Shown: positions 52,172 to 61,561, counted from the first letter of the stretch. The stretch is 64,000 nucleotides of DNA from Dryocola clanedunensis_A (GCA_038405435.1 JBBYHZ010000007.1); one strand, 5' to 3'. Numbers and translations are program-made. Notes: generated from the sequence alone by a model not told the origin.

Positions 52172-53515
52172 TTATCCTTCCTGCTCAATGCGGGTTAAGA
52201 CCTCGCGTAGCACCGGGCCATACTCGTACTTCCCGGGGCAAACATAGGTACAAAGCGCCAGATCTTCTTCATCCAGTTCCAGACAGCCCAGCGCCTGCGC
52301 GCTGTCCGTGTCACCCGCCAGCAGGTCGCGCAGCAGCATGGTCGGCAGGATATCCAGCGGCATAACGCGCTCATAGTTACCGATTGGCACCATTGATCGC
52401 TCGCCACCGTTGGTGTCGGTGGAGAAGTTGAACAGCTTGCGTTTCAGGAAGTGGCCAAGCGTGGTGCGGGTGATCGAGAATTTATCGGCCCCCGGCTTAA
52501 CCCAGCCGAACAGCTCTTTCTCGCGTCCTTCTATCAGAACGGTCACCTGCAAATGGAATCGACCAAGCCATGCACGCGGGCCGCTGGCGTTAACGCCGCT
52601 CAGCACCGAACCGGAGATAACGCGGTTTTCCCCTTCCAGCAGCTCATTACGGGTCAGCTCAACGGTAGAGGCCCCCAGACAGGTACGGATAAGACGGGGT
52701 TTCTTCACCTGCGGACCGGCCAGTGAAATGACTCGTTCGTTCCACAGTTCGCCTTCAATGAACAGCTTGCCGATGGCAATGACGTCCTGATAGTTCAGGT
52801 GCCACACCTGCTTTTGCTGGCTTACCGGCTCGATGAAATGAATGTGAGTACCCGCCAACCCCGCTGGATGCGGCCCGGCAAACTCGTTAAAGGTTACCTG
52901 CCCTACAGGATGCCCGCCCAGCTGGCCGCCACCGGCCTGGCAAACGTGGATTTTCCCGTCCGTCAGGCGCGACAGCAGCGTCAGGCCCGCGTCGAACATC
53001 TGGCGATGGGCAAGGATGATGGGCTGTGGGTCAGCCGCCAGCGGATTGGTATCCATGGCGGTGACAAATATGGCGGCGGGTTCGCTACCCGGCACGGGTG
53101 CTTTGCTGAAAGGGCGCGTACGCATTGCCGTCCACAGGCCAGAAGAGAGCAGCTGAGCCTGTACGACTTCCCGGGGCAGTATTGCCAGTGATTCTGGCGC
53201 ATGGCGCTCAAAAGCGACCGCTTCATTGCCCTGCACATCAATCACCACCGCCTGCAGAACACGGCGCTCGCCGCGGTGAATAGCGCTGATGGTGCCGCTG
53301 GCCGGGGCGGTAAACATTACGCCCGGATTGCGCTTATCCTCAAACAGAGGCTGTCCCTTCAGGACGCTGTCACCCTCTTTAACCAGCATAGAAGGACGCA
53401 TTCCAACGTACTCTTCACCAGTCAGGGCAACCTGTGTAATCGCTGGTCCATCATAGATTTGCTGCTCGGGCAGGCCGGCGATGGGCAAATCAAGACCTTT
53501 TCTGATTTTTATCAT
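52172..53515 (-). CDS. nqrA: Na+-NQR subunit A
   Basis: The 447-residue peripheral subunit, first in the operon, which takes part in quinone binding. It begins MIKIRKGLDLPI and has the expected length; the remainder matches NqrA by memory of the family. The complex links NADH oxidation to sodium export. A 481-base leader precedes it. Confidence 0.95.
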   Translation of the reverse strand: MIKIRKGLDLPIAGLPEQQIYDGPAITQVALTGEEYVGMRPSMLVKEGDSVLKGQPLFEDKRNPGVMFTAPASGTISAIHRGERRVLQAVVIDVQGNEAVAFERHAPESLAILPREVVQAQLLSSGLWTAMRTRPFSKAPVPGSEPAAIFVTAMDTNPLAADPQPIILAHRQMFDAGLTLLSRLTDGKIHVCQAGGGQLGGHPVGQVTFNEFAGPHPAGLAGTHIHFIEPVSQQKQVWHLNYQDVIAIGKLFIEGELWNERVISLAGPQVKKPRLIRTCLGASTVELTRNELLEGENRVISGSVLSGVNASGPRAWLGRFHLQVTVLIEGREKELFGWVKPGADKFSITRTTLGHFLKRKLFNFSTDTNGGERSMVPIGNYERVMPLDILPTMLLRDLLAGDTDSAQALGCLELDEEDLALCTYVCPGKYEYGPVLREVLTRIEQEG

Positions 53516-53996
53516 AAGGTTATCACGTATAAAATAGGCTATTAAAAACCGACAAAAACGCTAGCCGACTACGAATGGGCTGAATCTGCGATCAGCCACG
53601 AAAACACGCCAGGCAGGTAAGAAAGCGGGGTGATGCATCCATTCGTAACGCTCGACAGGTACTAAGTCGTCCCGGCCAGGCCAGGGCATCAGACTTATGG
53701 AAAGCGTCCTTTCTTATCCGCAGGTCATTATTCGGGTGGATTTTAGCATTATTGCCGCCCGGATTGGCGAGAATTAGGTAAAGTTCAGGCCCGCAATGCG
53801 AGCTATTACGCAAATCTAACAACTCTTTCACTTTATCTGCGAATTAATTACTATCCGTTTCTGGAAACCCGCGACTTGTACTTGCGAATTTTGTTGATGG
53901 TGCTAATGTGAGCGCACCGAATACGGATTAGTCTGATTCAGGGTCTTTTGTGCCGTCCTGGCATTTGGTTAGAGCTTTATCAAGGAATCACGCAGC
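53516..53996. other. Long non-coding region between nqrA and dpaA
   Basis: This region holds the divergent promoters of the nqr operon and dpaA. No gene is supported; a 79-codon minus-strand frame at 53592-53831 looks accidental (no ribosome site, odd composition). On the nqr strand GGCTGA and TCAGCC (53597-53592 with 53583-53578) form a hairpin about 65 bases before nqrA. No known riboswitch was recognised. Confidence 0.5.
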
Positions 53997-54734
53997 ATGC
54001 CCAAGATCGCACTCGTTATTGCGATGCTTTTGATGCCGTTCATGTCGTTTGCCAGCTTACTCACTGGCACGCCTTCATCGACGCCAATCAGCAAAGAATT
54101 TAAGCAGCAGTTAATGGGCTCGCCCGTGTATATTCAAATCTTTAAAGAAGAGCGCACCCTTGAGCTCTACGTAAAGATGGGCGAGCAGTATCAGCTGCTG
54201 GACAGCTATCGCATCTGTAACTATTCCGGCGGTCTGGGACCAAAGCAGCGCCAGGGCGACTTTAAGAGTCCGGAAGGCTTCTACAGCGTCGACCGCAGCC
54301 AGCTCAAGCCGGACAGCCGCTTCTATAAAGCCATTAATATTGGTTTCCCGAATGCGTATGACCGCTCACATGGTTATCAGGGGCAGTATCTGATGATCCA
54401 CGGTGCCTGCGTGTCCGTCGGCTGCTACGCCATGACCGACAGCAATATTGATGAGATTTTCCAGTTTGTGACGGGTGCGCTGGTGTTTGGTCAGCCAAAA
54501 GTCCAGGTCAGCATTTATCCGTTCCGCATGACGGACGCGAACATGGAGCGCCACAAGTACTCTTATTACATCAACTTCTGGAAGCAGCTGAAGCCGGGTT
54601 ACGACTTCTTTACCGCCAATCACCAGCCGCCTGGCGTCTCGGTCATCAGCGGGAACTACGTAATCAGCAAACCGGTCACGCCAACGGCGCAACCGCAGCT
54701 CGCCTCAAACTATTCGCTCACCGAGACAAAATAG
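53997..54734 (+). CDS. dpaA: DpaA (LdtF/YafK), murein-Lpp amidase
   Basis: A 245-residue periplasmic protein of the YkuD family. It has a signal peptide (MPKIALVIAMLLMPFMSFA) and the catalytic motif HGACVSVGCYAM with the nucleophile cysteine. In E. coli DpaA removes Braun lipoprotein from peptidoglycan. The Lys/Pro-rich central blocks match E. coli YafK. The last 30 bases overlap the convergent yafJ end. Confidence 0.93.
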   Translation: MPKIALVIAMLLMPFMSFASLLTGTPSSTPISKEFKQQLMGSPVYIQIFKEERTLELYVKMGEQYQLLDSYRICNYSGGLGPKQRQGDFKSPEGFYSVDRSQLKPDSRFYKAINIGFPNAYDRSHGYQGQYLMIHGACVSVGCYAMTDSNIDEIFQFVTGALVFGQPKVQVSIYPFRMTDANMERHKYSYYINFWKQLKPGYDFFTANHQPPGVSVISGNYVISKPVTPTAQPQLASNYSLTETK

Positions 54735-55472
54735 TACCGATTCCCCTGGCGCAATTTTGTGCCAGGTTTCGTTACCCGTCAGCGGCTGAGTCGCAATAAC
54801 AGAAACCACATCGTTCGGCGTGGTCTCTTCCTGAAAGTCTATCTCCACATCCTGATCCAACAGTTTTGCCACGCCAAACGGTGCCCGACGGGTTATCCAG
54901 TAGAGGTTTGTGGAGCAGAACGCCATCACGTAGCGCCCATCCGACAGCAGCATATTGAACACGCCTTTTTCGCGTAGCTCCGCCGCCAGCTCTGTGATGT
55001 AACGGAAGACCGCCTGCATGTTGCCGGGTGTGCGGGGATAACGCTGCGTCAGCTTGTGCAGAAGCCAGCAAAACGCCTGTTCGCTGTCCGTTTCGCCAAT
55101 CGGACGAAACGGCCCGGTGTCCAGCGTGCGGTGCCCCCTGAGCTGCCCGTTATGGGCATAGGTCCAGTTACGGCCCCACAGCTCACGGGTAAAGGGATGG
55201 GTATTTTCCAGCGCGACTTTGCCACGGTTGGCCTGGCGAATGTGCGCGACGACGGAACAGGACTTAATGGGGTAATCCTGCACCAGTCTGGCAATGGGTG
55301 AGTTATAGCTCGGCTGGGGATCTTTGAACGTGCGGCAGCCTTTCCCTTCGTAGAAGGTAATCCCCCAGCCATCTTTATGAGGACCAGTCCCGCCGCCGCG
55401 CTGCACCAGACCGGTAAAGCTAAAGCAGATATCCGTCGGCACGTTGGCGCTCATCCCAAGCAGTTCGCACAT
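54705..55472 (-). CDS. yafJ: YafJ, class II glutamine amidotransferase-like protein
   Basis: A 255-residue protein with the N-terminal catalytic cysteine (MCELLGMSANVPTD; Cys2 after Met removal) and the class II amidotransferase blocks RGGGTGPHKDGWG, NTHPF and NGQL. Length equals E. coli YafJ. No partner synthetase domain is present, so its reaction is unknown. The start at 55472 makes Cys2 available; a longer frame (55529) would not. Confidence 0.93.
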   Translation of the reverse strand: MCELLGMSANVPTDICFSFTGLVQRGGGTGPHKDGWGITFYEGKGCRTFKDPQPSYNSPIARLVQDYPIKSCSVVAHIRQANRGKVALENTHPFTRELWGRNWTYAHNGQLRGHRTLDTGPFRPIGETDSEQAFCWLLHKLTQRYPRTPGNMQAVFRYITELAAELREKGVFNMLLSDGRYVMAFCSTNLYWITRRAPFGVAKLLDQDVEIDFQEETTPNDVVSVIATQPLTGNETWHKIAPGESVLFCLGERIV

Positions 55473-55492
55473 TTTTAACTCCCCCAAATTAC

Positions 55493-55525
55493 CGGCGGAT
55501 GACGCTTCGCTTATCCGCCCTACGG
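55493..55525. repeat. REP-type palindrome
   Basis: GGCGGATGACGCTTCGCTTATCC-type unit with a further GAAGCG half unit, between yafJ and gmhA. Confidence 0.72.
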
Positions 55526-55549
55526 CCACGATAGCGAAGCGTCAACGCC

Positions 55550-56131
55550 TTAAGCCTTAACCATCTCTTTTTCGATCAGCTGGATCAGGATGTGGATCAC
55601 TTTGATGTGAATTTCCTGAATGCGGTCCGCGTAGCCAAAGTGCGGGACGCGAATTTCGATATCCGCCGTGCCCGCCATTTTGCCGCCGTCTTTGCCGGTC
55701 AGCGTAATCACCTTCATGCCTTTCTCACGCGCCGCTTCAATCGCCTTGATGACGTTTGCGGAGTTGCCGGAGGTAGAAATTCCCAGCAGCACGTCGCCCT
55801 CACGGCCAACCGCCTCGATATAGCGGGAGAAGATGTAGTCATAACCGAAGTCGTTGCTCACGCAGGAGATGTGGCTGACGTCGGAAATCGCGATCGCCGG
55901 GTAGCCCGGACGGTTTTCACGATAGCGGCCAGTCAGCTCTTCCGCGAAGTGCATTGCGTCGCAGTGGGAGCCGCCGTTACCGCAGGAAAGCACTTTACCA
56001 CCGGCCTTAAAGCTGTCCGCCAGCAGTACCGCAGCGCGCTGTACGGCGTGAATATTGGCGTCATCTTTCAGGAAGTTAGCCAGCGTTTCGGCGGCTTCAT
56101 TCAATTCGTTACGAATAAGATCCTGGTACAT
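55550..56131 (-). CDS. gmhA: Sedoheptulose-7-phosphate isomerase
   Basis: A 193-residue SIS-domain protein that converts sedoheptulose 7-phosphate to D-glycero-D-manno-heptose 7-phosphate, the first step of LPS inner-core heptose synthesis. It has CGNGGSHCDAMHFAEELTGRY and GISTSGNSANVIKA phosphosugar-binding loops, and length and sequence match E. coli GmhA. Confidence 0.97.
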   Translation of the reverse strand: MYQDLIRNELNEAAETLANFLKDDANIHAVQRAAVLLADSFKAGGKVLSCGNGGSHCDAMHFAEELTGRYRENRPGYPAIAISDVSHISCVSNDFGYDYIFSRYIEAVGREGDVLLGISTSGNSANVIKAIEAAREKGMKVITLTGKDGGKMAGTADIEIRVPHFGYADRIQEIHIKVIHILIQLIEKEMVKA

Positions 56132-56308
56132 GAGGATGTCCTTCAGTATTTATTGATTGAGTAAACCCCTGCAGTTTACCGGATAGCGCGAGAAGCGCCA
56201 TAACCTCCTGCTTTTGGATTTCCGTGCGGCAACAATGTGAGCAAGGTTGTAATTATTTTGTAAACACATTGCTAAAAAATCAGCCATACACTAAAACCAA
56301 TACATCAC

Positions 56309-56325
56309 AAGTGGTCAGACCTCCT
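56309..56325. promoter_or_regulatory. FadR operator upstream of fadE
   Basis: AAGTGGTCAGACCTCCT closely matches the FadR consensus (AACTGGTCNGACCAGTT core TGGTCnGACC) and the site known at E. coli fadE. It lies 22 bases before the fadE start, where FadR represses in the absence of long-chain acyl-CoA. Confidence 0.87.
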
Positions 56326-56346
56326 ACAAGCAAGGGAGCTTTCGTT

Positions 56347-58791
56347 ATGTTGATTTTGAGTGTTGTTGCAACCGTTGTTCTCCTCGGTGTGCTGTTTTAT
56401 CACCAGGTCAATCTGCTGCTGAGCAGCGCCCTCCTCCTCGCGTGGACGGCGGCCCTTGGTTTTGCCGGTATCTGGTCCTTCTGGGTACTGGTGCCGCTGG
56501 CCATTATTCTGATCCCGCTGGTCTTTACCCCGCTGCGCAAATCGCTGATTTCTGCCCCGGTGTTCAAGGGTTTCCGTAAAGTGATGCCGCCGATGTCCCG
56601 CACTGAAAAAGAAGCGATCGACGCGGGCACCACCTGGTGGGAAGGCGATCTGTTCCGCGGTAAGCCGGACTGGGAAAAGCTGCATAATTACCCGCAGCCT
56701 AAGCTGACGGCCGAAGAGCAGGCGTTTATCGACGGCCCGGTTGAAGAAGCCTGCCGCATGGCAAGCGACTTCCAGATCACCCACGAGCTGGCCGATCTGC
56801 CGCCGGAGCTGTGGGCGTATCTGAAAGAGCATCGCTTCTTTGCGATGATCATCAAAAAAGAGTACGGCGGGCTGGAGTTCTCGGCTTACGCCCAGGCCCG
56901 CGTGCTGCAAAAACTATCCGGCGTATCGGGGATCCTTGCGATCACCGTTGGCGTGCCTAACTCTTTAGGCCCGGGCGAGCTGCTCCAGCATTACGGTACC
57001 GAAGAGCAAAAAGATCATTACCTGCCACGTCTGGCACGCGGCCAGGAGATCCCCTGCTTCGCGCTGACCAGCCCGGAAGCGGGTTCCGATGCGGGTGCTA
57101 TCCCTGATACCGGCGTCGTCTGCATGGGCGAGTGGCAGGGTCAGCAGGTGCTGGGCATGCGCCTGACGTGGAACAAGCGCTACATTACGCTGGCGCCTAT
57201 CGCCACCGTTCTGGGGCTGGCCTTTAAGCTGTCCGACCCGGACCACCTGCTGGGCGACGACGAAGAGCCAGGCATTACCTGCGCGCTGATCCCAACCCAT
57301 ACGCCGGGCGTTGAGATCGGCAGACGTCACTTCCCGCTCAACGTGCCGTTCCAGAACGGCCCGACGCGCGGCAAAGATATTTTCGTGCCGATCGATTACA
57401 TCATCGGCGGCCCGAAAATGGCCGGCCAGGGCTGGCGCATGCTGGTTGAGTGTCTGTCCGTGGGACGCGGCATCACCCTGCCGTCTAACGCGACCGGCGG
57501 CCTGAAATCTGTAGCGATGGCAACTGGCGCCTACGCCCACATCCGCCGCCAGTTCAGGATCTCTATCGGTAAGATGGAAGGCATTGAAGAGCCGCTGGCG
57601 CGTATTGCGGGTAACACTTACGTCATGGACGCGGCTGCGTCACTCATTACCTACGGTATCGTGCTGGGTGAAAAACCTGCGGTGCTCTCCGCAATCGTGA
57701 AGTATCACTGTACCCACCGCGGTCAGCGTTCCATTCTCGACGCGATGGATATCCTCGGCGGGAAAGGCATCATGCTGGGTGACTCCAACTTTGTGGCTCG
57801 TGCCTACCAGGGCGCACCTATCGCCATTACGGTAGAAGGCGCAAACATTCTCACCCGCAGCATGATTATCTTCGGCCAGGGAGCGATTCGCTGCCATCCG
57901 TACGTGCTCGAAGAGATGGCGGCGGCGCAGACCAACGACGTTAACGCCTTCGACAAGCTGTTGTTCAGACACATCGGCCACGTTGGCAGCAACAAGATGC
58001 GCAGCCTGTGGCTGGGCCTGACCAACGGCTTAACCAGCGCCACGCCAACCCGTGACGCCACCAAACGCTACTATCAGCATCTGAACCGCCTGAGCGCCAA
58101 CCTTGCGCTGCTGTCAGACGTCTCCATGGCGGTGCTGGGCGGCAGCCTGAAGCGTCGGGAGCGCATCTCCGCTCGTCTGGGTGACGTACTGAGCCAGCTC
58201 TATCTGGCCTCGGCGGTGCTCAAACGTTACGAAGATGAAGGCCGCAACGAGGCGGATCTGCCGCTGGTTCACTGGGGCGTGCAGGATGCGCTGTTCCAGG
58301 CAGAGCAGGCGATTGACGATCTGCTGCGCAACTTCCCGAACGGCTTTATCGCCGGGGCAATGCGCCTGGTTATCTTCCCGCTGGGCCGCCGTTACAATGC
58401 GCCGTCCGACAAGCTTGACCACCAGCTGGCGAAAATCATGCAGGTGCCTTCAGCAACGCGCTCCCGCATCGGTCGCGGCCAGTATCTGACGCCGAGCGAA
58501 CATAACCCGGCCGGTCTGCTGGAGCAGGCGCTGCTTGATGTGATGGCCGCCGAGCCAATCCATCTGCGCGTGTGCAAAGAAATTAGTCACAATCTGCCGT
58601 TCACCCGCCTGGACGAACAGGCGAAACAGTGGCTGGCAGAGGGCAAAATCAACGCGGAAGAAGCGGCGATCCTCACCACCGCCGAAACCAGCCGCCTGCG
58701 CAGCATCAACGTAGATGAGTTCGAACCGGAGGAGCTGGCGACTAAGCCGGTAAAGCTGCCGGAGAAACACCGCAAGATTGAAGCGGCATAA
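56347..58791 (+). CDS. fadE: Acyl-CoA dehydrogenase FadE
   Basis: An 814-residue FAD enzyme, the first oxidation of fatty-acid beta-oxidation. It has an N-terminal hydrophobic segment (residues 1-60, two helices), the acyl-CoA dehydrogenase core (PCFALTSPEAGSDAGA, GRGITLPSN and ARAYQGAPIAITVEGANI), and the long C-terminal extension typical of enteric FadE. The start at 56347 gives exactly the E. coli length. The FadR site and a terminator frame it. Confidence 0.96.
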   Translation: MLILSVVATVVLLGVLFYHQVNLLLSSALLLAWTAALGFAGIWSFWVLVPLAIILIPLVFTPLRKSLISAPVFKGFRKVMPPMSRTEKEAIDAGTTWWEGDLFRGKPDWEKLHNYPQPKLTAEEQAFIDGPVEEACRMASDFQITHELADLPPELWAYLKEHRFFAMIIKKEYGGLEFSAYAQARVLQKLSGVSGILAITVGVPNSLGPGELLQHYGTEEQKDHYLPRLARGQEIPCFALTSPEAGSDAGAIPDTGVVCMGEWQGQQVLGMRLTWNKRYITLAPIATVLGLAFKLSDPDHLLGDDEEPGITCALIPTHTPGVEIGRRHFPLNVPFQNGPTRGKDIFVPIDYIIGGPKMAGQGWRMLVECLSVGRGITLPSNATGGLKSVAMATGAYAHIRRQFRISIGKMEGIEEPLARIAGNTYVMDAAASLITYGIVLGEKPAVLSAIVKYHCTHRGQRSILDAMDILGGKGIMLGDSNFVARAYQGAPIAITVEGANILTRSMIIFGQGAIRCHPYVLEEMAAAQTNDVNAFDKLLFRHIGHVGSNKMRSLWLGLTNGLTSATPTRDATKRYYQHLNRLSANLALLSDVSMAVLGGSLKRRERISARLGDVLSQLYLASAVLKRYEDEGRNEADLPLVHWGVQDALFQAEQAIDDLLRNFPNGFIAGAMRLVIFPLGRRYNAPSDKLDHQLAKIMQVPSATRSRIGRGQYLTPSEHNPAGLLEQALLDVMAAEPIHLRVCKEISHNLPFTRLDEQAKQWLAEGKINAEEAAILTTAETSRLRSINVDEFEPEELATKPVKLPEKHRKIEAA

Positions 58792-58805
58792 ATTGTCTGA
58801 AGTGC

Positions 58806-58831
58806 AAAAACCCCGCCAGTCGGGGTTTTTT
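58806..58831 (+). terminator. Intrinsic terminator after fadE
   Basis: AAAAACCCCG (58806-58815) pairs with CGGGGTTTTT (58821-58830), loop CCAGT, followed by T. Confidence 0.93.
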
Positions 58832-58850
58832 ATTGCTAAAAGATCGTCAA

Positions 58851-58883
58851 TGGTGGATGGCGCTGACGCTTATCCCCCCTACA
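58851..58883. repeat. REP-type palindrome
   Basis: A single REP unit (GGTGGATGGCGCTGACGCTTATCC-type) between the fadE terminator and yafV. Confidence 0.75.
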
Positions 58884-58971
58884 AAACCTGACATCCTTTC
58901 TCTGCCATTAACAAAAACCCGCATTTCCCATGCTACAGTGAAGAGATACTGACTCTGATGGGATCACGATT

Positions 58972-59739
58972 GTGTCTGGCCTGAAAATTACCCTGCTACA
59001 ACAGCCGCTGGTCTGGATGGACGGCGCCGCTAACCTGCGCCATTTCGACGTGCTGCTCGACGGCATCCACGGCCGCGACCTGATTATTCTGCCCGAGATG
59101 TTTACCACCGGTTTTGCGATGGAGGCGGCAAAACAGTCGCTGGCGGAAGAAGAGGTGATCGACTGGATGCAGTTCAAAGCCCAGCAGACGCAGGCGATGA
59201 TCGCGGGCAGCGCCGCGCTGCAAACCGAGCGCGGTCCGGTAAACCGTTTTCTGCTTGTCCAGCCGGATGGCAAGGTGCATTTCTACGACAAGCGCCACCT
59301 GTTCCGCATGGCCGATGAACACCATCACTACCAGGCGGGGGAAGAGCGGGTGATTGTCGAGTGGCGCGGCTGGCGTATTCTGCCGATGGTCTGCTACGAC
59401 CTGCGCTTCCCGGTCTGGTCGCGCAACCGCAACGATTACGATCTGGCGCTGTACGTCGCTAACTGGCCTGCCCCACGCTCGCTGCACTGGCAAAGCCTGC
59501 TGATTGCGCGGGCTATTGAAAACCAGGCGTACGTGGCAGGCTGTAACCGCGTAGGCACGGATGGCAACGGCCACCACTACCGTGGCGACAGCAAAATTAT
59601 CAATCCCCAGGGTGAGATTCTGGCGAGCGCCGACGCCCACCAGGCAACGCGTCTGGATGCGGATCTCTCGCTGATAGCCCTGCAGGAGTACCGCGAGAAA
59701 TTCCCGGCCTGGCAGGATGCGGATCCGTTTAGCTTATAG
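58972..59739 (+). CDS. yafV: YafV, omega-amidase (nitrilase family)
   Basis: A 255-residue nitrilase-superfamily amidase. The Glu-Lys-Cys triad is seen in LPEMFTTG (Glu), DKRHLFRM (Lys) and VCYDLRFP (Cys). E. coli YafV has omega-amidase activity and hydrolyses alpha-ketoglutaramate. The start is GTG at 58972 (MSGLKITLLQQP), which corresponds to the E. coli start. Confidence 0.94.
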   Translation: MSGLKITLLQQPLVWMDGAANLRHFDVLLDGIHGRDLIILPEMFTTGFAMEAAKQSLAEEEVIDWMQFKAQQTQAMIAGSAALQTERGPVNRFLLVQPDGKVHFYDKRHLFRMADEHHHYQAGEERVIVEWRGWRILPMVCYDLRFPVWSRNRNDYDLALYVANWPAPRSLHWQSLLIARAIENQAYVAGCNRVGTDGNGHHYRGDSKIINPQGEILASADAHQATRLDADLSLIALQEYREKFPAWQDADPFSL

Positions 59740-59746
59740 TCTGTTT

Positions 59747-59811
59747 CCCCTCACCCTAACCCTCTCCCCAAAGGGGAGAGGGAACTGGATCGGTGATAAC
59801 CCTCTCCTTAG
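59747..59811. repeat. Dispersed GC-rich repeat (CCCTCACCC type)
   Basis: CCCTCACCCTAACCCTCTCC followed by GGGGAGAGGG forms a hairpin; the second copy of the family seen at 46094-46227. Confidence 0.75.
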
Positions 59812-59822
59812 TAAGCCAGTTT

Positions 59823-59854
59823 GTAGGGTGGATAAGCGCCAGCGTCATCCACCA
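59823..59854. repeat. REP-type palindrome
   Basis: GTAGGGTGGATAAGCGCCAGC-type REP unit ending CATCCACC, in inverse orientation to those above, between yafV and the permease gene. Confidence 0.75.
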
Positions 59855-59860
59855 TAAATC

Positions 59861-61201
59861 TTACACCCCATCCTGAACGCGTTTTCTGAACGTCATAAAA
59901 CGCGTGTTAAACACAATATTCAGAACAAAAGCCACCAGGCAGGTCGCGCTGATGCCGGAATGCAGCAGCGTACGCACCCAGTCGGGGAACCGATCGTAAA
60001 AGGTCGGCATGACTATCGGGATCATGCCGAAGGCCAGCGCGGTTGCCACCACCACCAGATTCATATTCTCTTTGTAGTCCACCTTCGCCAGCGTGCGGAT
60101 GCCGCTTGCCGCCACCGAGCCGAACAGCACGACGCCCGCGCCGCCGAGTACCGGCATCGGAATGCAGGCAATGACCCGCCCCAGCACCGGCAGCAGACCC
60201 AGCACGACCAGGATCGCTCCACCAGCGCTCACCACAAAGCGGCTTTTGATGCCGGTTATTGCCACCAGCCCGATGTTCTGGGCAAAGGCGCTTTGCGGGA
60301 AGGAGTTAAATACCGGCGCGATGGCGCTGGTCAGCATGTCCGCACGCAGGCCGTTAGCAATACGTCGTCCGTTAACGTCCGTGCCGACGATCTCGCCCAC
60401 CGCCATCAGTCCGGCGGTGGTTTCCGTCAGCAGCACCAGCACAATCAGGAACATCGACAGGATCGCCGCGCCGTCGAAGACGGGCGTGCCGAAGGCAAAC
60501 ATCGTCGGCATCGCCACCCAGCTGCCTTCGAGCACGCCGCTGAAATCTGCTTTGCCGGTTGCTACCGCCGCCAGCGTGCCCACCATCATGGCCGCCAGCA
60601 CCGCAATTCGCGTAATGCTCCCCCGTCCGATCCGGTTAAGAAGAAGGATCGTGCCAAGCGTCAGCGCCGCGAGGCCAATATTTGACGGAGCGCCCCAGTC
60701 TGCGGCTTTCATATTGCCCCCCATCGCCCAGCGCGCCGCCACCGGCATCAGCGAAAGGCCGATCACCGCGATCACGCAGCCGGTCACCACCGGCGGAAAG
60801 AAGCGGATGATCTGCGCAAAGAATGGTGTGATCAGCAAACCCAGGACTGAAGAAGCGATGACCGCCCCGAAAACGACCGGCAGCCCGCCGCCGCCGGTGA
60901 CAATCGCGACCATTGTCGCCACGCCGGCAAACGACACGCCCTGCACCAGCGGCAGCCGCGAACCAAAAAACGGCACGCCGAGGGACTGCAACAATGTTGA
61001 TAAGCCGCTGATAAACAGCGCGGCGGTGACCAGCAGGCCAATATCCGTGGCGCCGAGTCCGGCTGCGCTGCCGATAATTAACGGCGGGGCAATAATCCCA
61101 CCGTACATCGTCAGCACGTGCTGCAATCCCCAGGTGAAAGTTTTGACGACGGGGTAACGCTGGTCTTCCGGGCGCGCGCAGGCGCTGTTGTTCTCTTTCA
61201 T
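59861..61201 (-). CDS. Urate/xanthine permease (NCS2/NAT family)
   Basis: A 446-residue polytopic permease of the nucleobase-ascorbate transporter family with about 14 helices. The family signature region is QNIGLVAITGIKSR (helix 10). It is last in a purine-degradation operon, so it probably imports urate, xanthine or a related purine by proton symport, like Klebsiella HpxP or E. coli UacT. Exact substrate is not evident. It starts 24 bases after uraH. Confidence 0.88.
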   Translation of the reverse strand: MKENNSACARPEDQRYPVVKTFTWGLQHVLTMYGGIIAPPLIIGSAAGLGATDIGLLVTAALFISGLSTLLQSLGVPFFGSRLPLVQGVSFAGVATMVAIVTGGGGLPVVFGAVIASSVLGLLITPFFAQIIRFFPPVVTGCVIAVIGLSLMPVAARWAMGGNMKAADWGAPSNIGLAALTLGTILLLNRIGRGSITRIAVLAAMMVGTLAAVATGKADFSGVLEGSWVAMPTMFAFGTPVFDGAAILSMFLIVLVLLTETTAGLMAVGEIVGTDVNGRRIANGLRADMLTSAIAPVFNSFPQSAFAQNIGLVAITGIKSRFVVSAGGAILVVLGLLPVLGRVIACIPMPVLGGAGVVLFGSVAASGIRTLAKVDYKENMNLVVVATALAFGMIPIVMPTFYDRFPDWVRTLLHSGISATCLVAFVLNIVFNTRFMTFRKRVQDGV

Positions 61202-61225
61202 GCTGCCCTTCCGTTTTCAGTGGGT

Positions 61226-61561
61226 TCAACTGCCGCGATAGGTAGACCACGACCAGGGGGAGATGAGGAACGGCAGGTGGTAATGACCGCCGCCCTCGGG
61301 AATCACAAAATCGATTTGCGCCGTGGGATACAGCGTCTCCCGCGAGGTTGCCGCAAAGTACTGGCCAATTTCAGCCGTCAGGCGGTAGCGCCCCGCCTCC
61401 AGCGGCACGGGCAGTAAATCTTTCAGACGCCCGTCGGCATCCGTCTGCCCCTCACCGATAATTTCCCAGCCGTCTGCAAACTGAAATTCAAGGCGGATAA
61501 CCACGCCCCCGGCAGGTTTGCCCAGCGCGGTATCAAGAACATGGGTGCTTAGCTGGCTCAT
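61226..61561 (-). CDS. uraH: 5-Hydroxyisourate hydrolase (transthyretin-like)
   Basis: A 111-residue HIU hydrolase; it converts 5-hydroxyisourate to OHCU in urate breakdown. It begins MSQLSTHVLDTALGKPA with the conserved His, and ends with the diagnostic YRGS tetrapeptide. Its ATG shares a base with the stop of the fusion gene (TGATG), so it is translationally coupled. Confidence 0.95.
   Translation of the reverse strand: MSQLSTHVLDTALGKPAGGVVIRLEFQFADGWEIIGEGQTDADGRLKDLLPVPLEAGRYRLTAEIGQYFAATSRETLYPTAQIDFVIPEGGGHYHLPFLISPWSWSTYRGS

Noticed and set aside
53592..53831. 79-codon minus frame between nqrA and dpaA
   Set aside because: No ribosome site and no resemblance to a known small protein; likely chance.
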